From Mesorhizobium sp. LMG 17147 (GTDB taxonomy: Bacteria; Pseudomonadota; Alphaproteobacteria; Rhizobiales; Rhizobiaceae), in assembly GCF_024297145.1 (NCBI RefSeq), contig NZ_JANCTC010000001.1, forward strand, positions 682,001 through 746,000: a stretch of DNA of 64,000 nucleotides. Reading direction: 5' to 3'. The notes beneath the pieces were generated by a model. The model was given only the letters and a program-made list of their open reading frames with translations. It was not told where the DNA came from and did no database searches. Positions within the stretch are counted from its first letter, which is position 1. The number at the start of each line of letters is the position of its first letter. A program made the position numbers and the translations under genes. Below are positions 63,161-64,000 of this stretch, in pieces.

Positions 63161-64000
63161 ATGTTGGAAACTCATCAATTGGCTGAACATAAACCCAAGC
63201 TCGGCGAATTCGGCTACGCCGGCGACGATCATGTCGTGCCGTTCGAGGTCGGCCCGCTCGACGTGCGCGGCCGCACCGTCCAGCTCGGGCCGATGCTCGA
63301 CGCCATTCTCGGCCGCCACGACTATCCCGAGCCGGTCGCCCGGCTCTTGGCCGAAGCCTGTGTGCTGACGGTACTGCTCGGAACTTCGCTGAAATTCGAG
63401 GGCAAGTTCATTCTGCAGACCCGCACCGATGGGCCGGTCGACATGCTGGTCGCCGATTTCTCCACGCCGCACGCGCTGCGCGCGTATGCCCGCTTCGATG
63501 CCGACCGGCTGCAGGCTTTGACTTCGGCCGGCGAGACGTCACCGCAGACGCTGATCGGCAGCGGTGTCCTGGCGCTGACCATCGACCAGGGCGCTCACAC
63601 GCAGCGCTACCAGGGCATCGTCCAGCTCGACGGCGTCACACTTGAAGATGCCGCACGCACCTATTTCCGCCAGTCGGAGCAGATTCCGACCGACCTCCGC
63701 CTTTCGGTTGCCAAGCTTCTGACGCCCGGCGTCGGCGGTGCCCGCGAGCAATGGCGGGCCGGTGGCCTGCTGGCACAATTCCTGCCGCAGTCGGCGGAGC
63801 GTATGCGCGTACCCGACCTTCCCGGTGGCGACGGCGATCCGCGTGAGGAAATCCATGACCCGACCGACAATTCCTGGCAGGAGCTGCTGGCGCTGCTTGG
63901 TACTATTGAACCGACCGAGCTGATCGATCCGACGATCGGCGCCGAACGGCTGCTTTACCGGCTTTTCCACGAGCATGGCGTCCGCGTGTTCGGCGGCGTG
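63161..64000 (+). CDS. hslO: Redox-regulated chaperone Hsp33, 3'-truncated by window end
   Basis: The first 280 residues are present and run off the right edge. MLETHQLAEHKPKLGEFGYA opens a protein matching Hsp33: HVVPFEVGPLDVRGRTVQLG, then LLGTSLKFEGKFILQTRTDGPVDMLVADF, the conserved core strand region. The C-terminal zinc-binding cysteines would lie beyond the window. The ATG has a GGAG site 8 nt upstream. It follows argF in many alphaproteobacteria. Hsp33 holds unfolding proteins under oxidative stress. Confidence 0.93.
   Translation, partial: MLETHQLAEHKPKLGEFGYAGDDHVVPFEVGPLDVRGRTVQLGPMLDAILGRHDYPEPVARLLAEACVLTVLLGTSLKFEGKFILQTRTDGPVDMLVADFSTPHALRAYARFDADRLQALTSAGETSPQTLIGSGVLALTIDQGAHTQRYQGIVQLDGVTLEDAARTYFRQSEQIPTDLRLSVAKLLTPGVGGAREQWRAGGLLAQFLPQSAERMRVPDLPGGDGDPREEIHDPTDNSWQELLALLGTIEPTELIDPTIGAERLLYRLFHEHGVRVFGGV

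Overview
The window is GC-rich chromosomal DNA from an alphaproteobacterium of the Rhizobiales, most likely Mesorhizobium or a close relative. The evidence is the gene order around dnaA (mutM, enoyl-CoA hydratase, rpsT, dnaA, dnaN, recF, moeB), a complete Cpa/Tad pilus locus, a PodJ-like polarity protein, GcrA, a class I lysyl-tRNA synthetase and rhizobial-style intergenic palindromes. No rRNA, tRNA, CRISPR array, transposase or phage block was seen, so this looks like core chromosome with a few accessory modules.

Layout. 1-8.4 kb (minus strand): replication and repair (moeB fragment, recF, dnaN, dnaA), rpsT, a crotonase, mutM and deoB. 8.5-20.9 kb: Tad pilus locus, with a minus-strand arm (TadG-like, TadE, a stand-alone secretin N-domain protein), a plus-strand arm (flp, cpaA-F, tadB, tadC) and a separate minus-strand tadD. 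21-27 kb: leucyl aminopeptidase, MarR, NlpC/P60 hydrolase, and the ligase-associated helicase and PdeM nuclease. 27-36 kb: a SoeABC-type sulfite dehydrogenase with a divergent LysR regulator, an Hsp70-like ATPase, and a TauE/SafE exporter with its TIGR02186 partner. 36-40 kb: a 1320-residue PodJ-like protein. 40-48.3 kb: a MerR regulator and a beta-oxidation operon (two acyl-CoA dehydrogenases, OsmC, thiolase, FadJ-type fusion) that share a palindromic operator motif. 48-53 kb: S24 repressor-like protein, thermonuclease-like protein, lysK, TerB-like protein and an orphan solute-binding protein. 53-55.5 kb: a LuxR, LuxI and crotonase quorum-sensing cluster. 55.5-64 kb: ppk2, phoR, phoU, corA, gcrA, argD, argF and the start of hslO.

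How the parts relate. Several loci belong to the alphaproteobacterial cell-cycle and polarity programme: dnaA, gcrA, a podJ-like gene and the Tad pilus. GANTC (CcrM) sites are strikingly dense between gcrA and argD, and CtrA-like half-sites occur upstream of dnaA and cpaB. The best candidate for an unusual system is the quorum-sensing trio. Its LuxI keeps the invariant residues, a perfect 14-bp palindrome precedes luxI, and a crotonase with a PaaG-like active site lies 15 bp downstream. This suggests an acyl-homoserine lactone with a modified (isomerised or unsaturated) acyl chain. Other points of interest are the MerR operator pair, a minisatellite starting at the argF stop codon, a 17-bp triplication at the marR/NlpC junction, a terminator hairpin in the argD leader, and phoR-phoU lacking the pst transporter genes.
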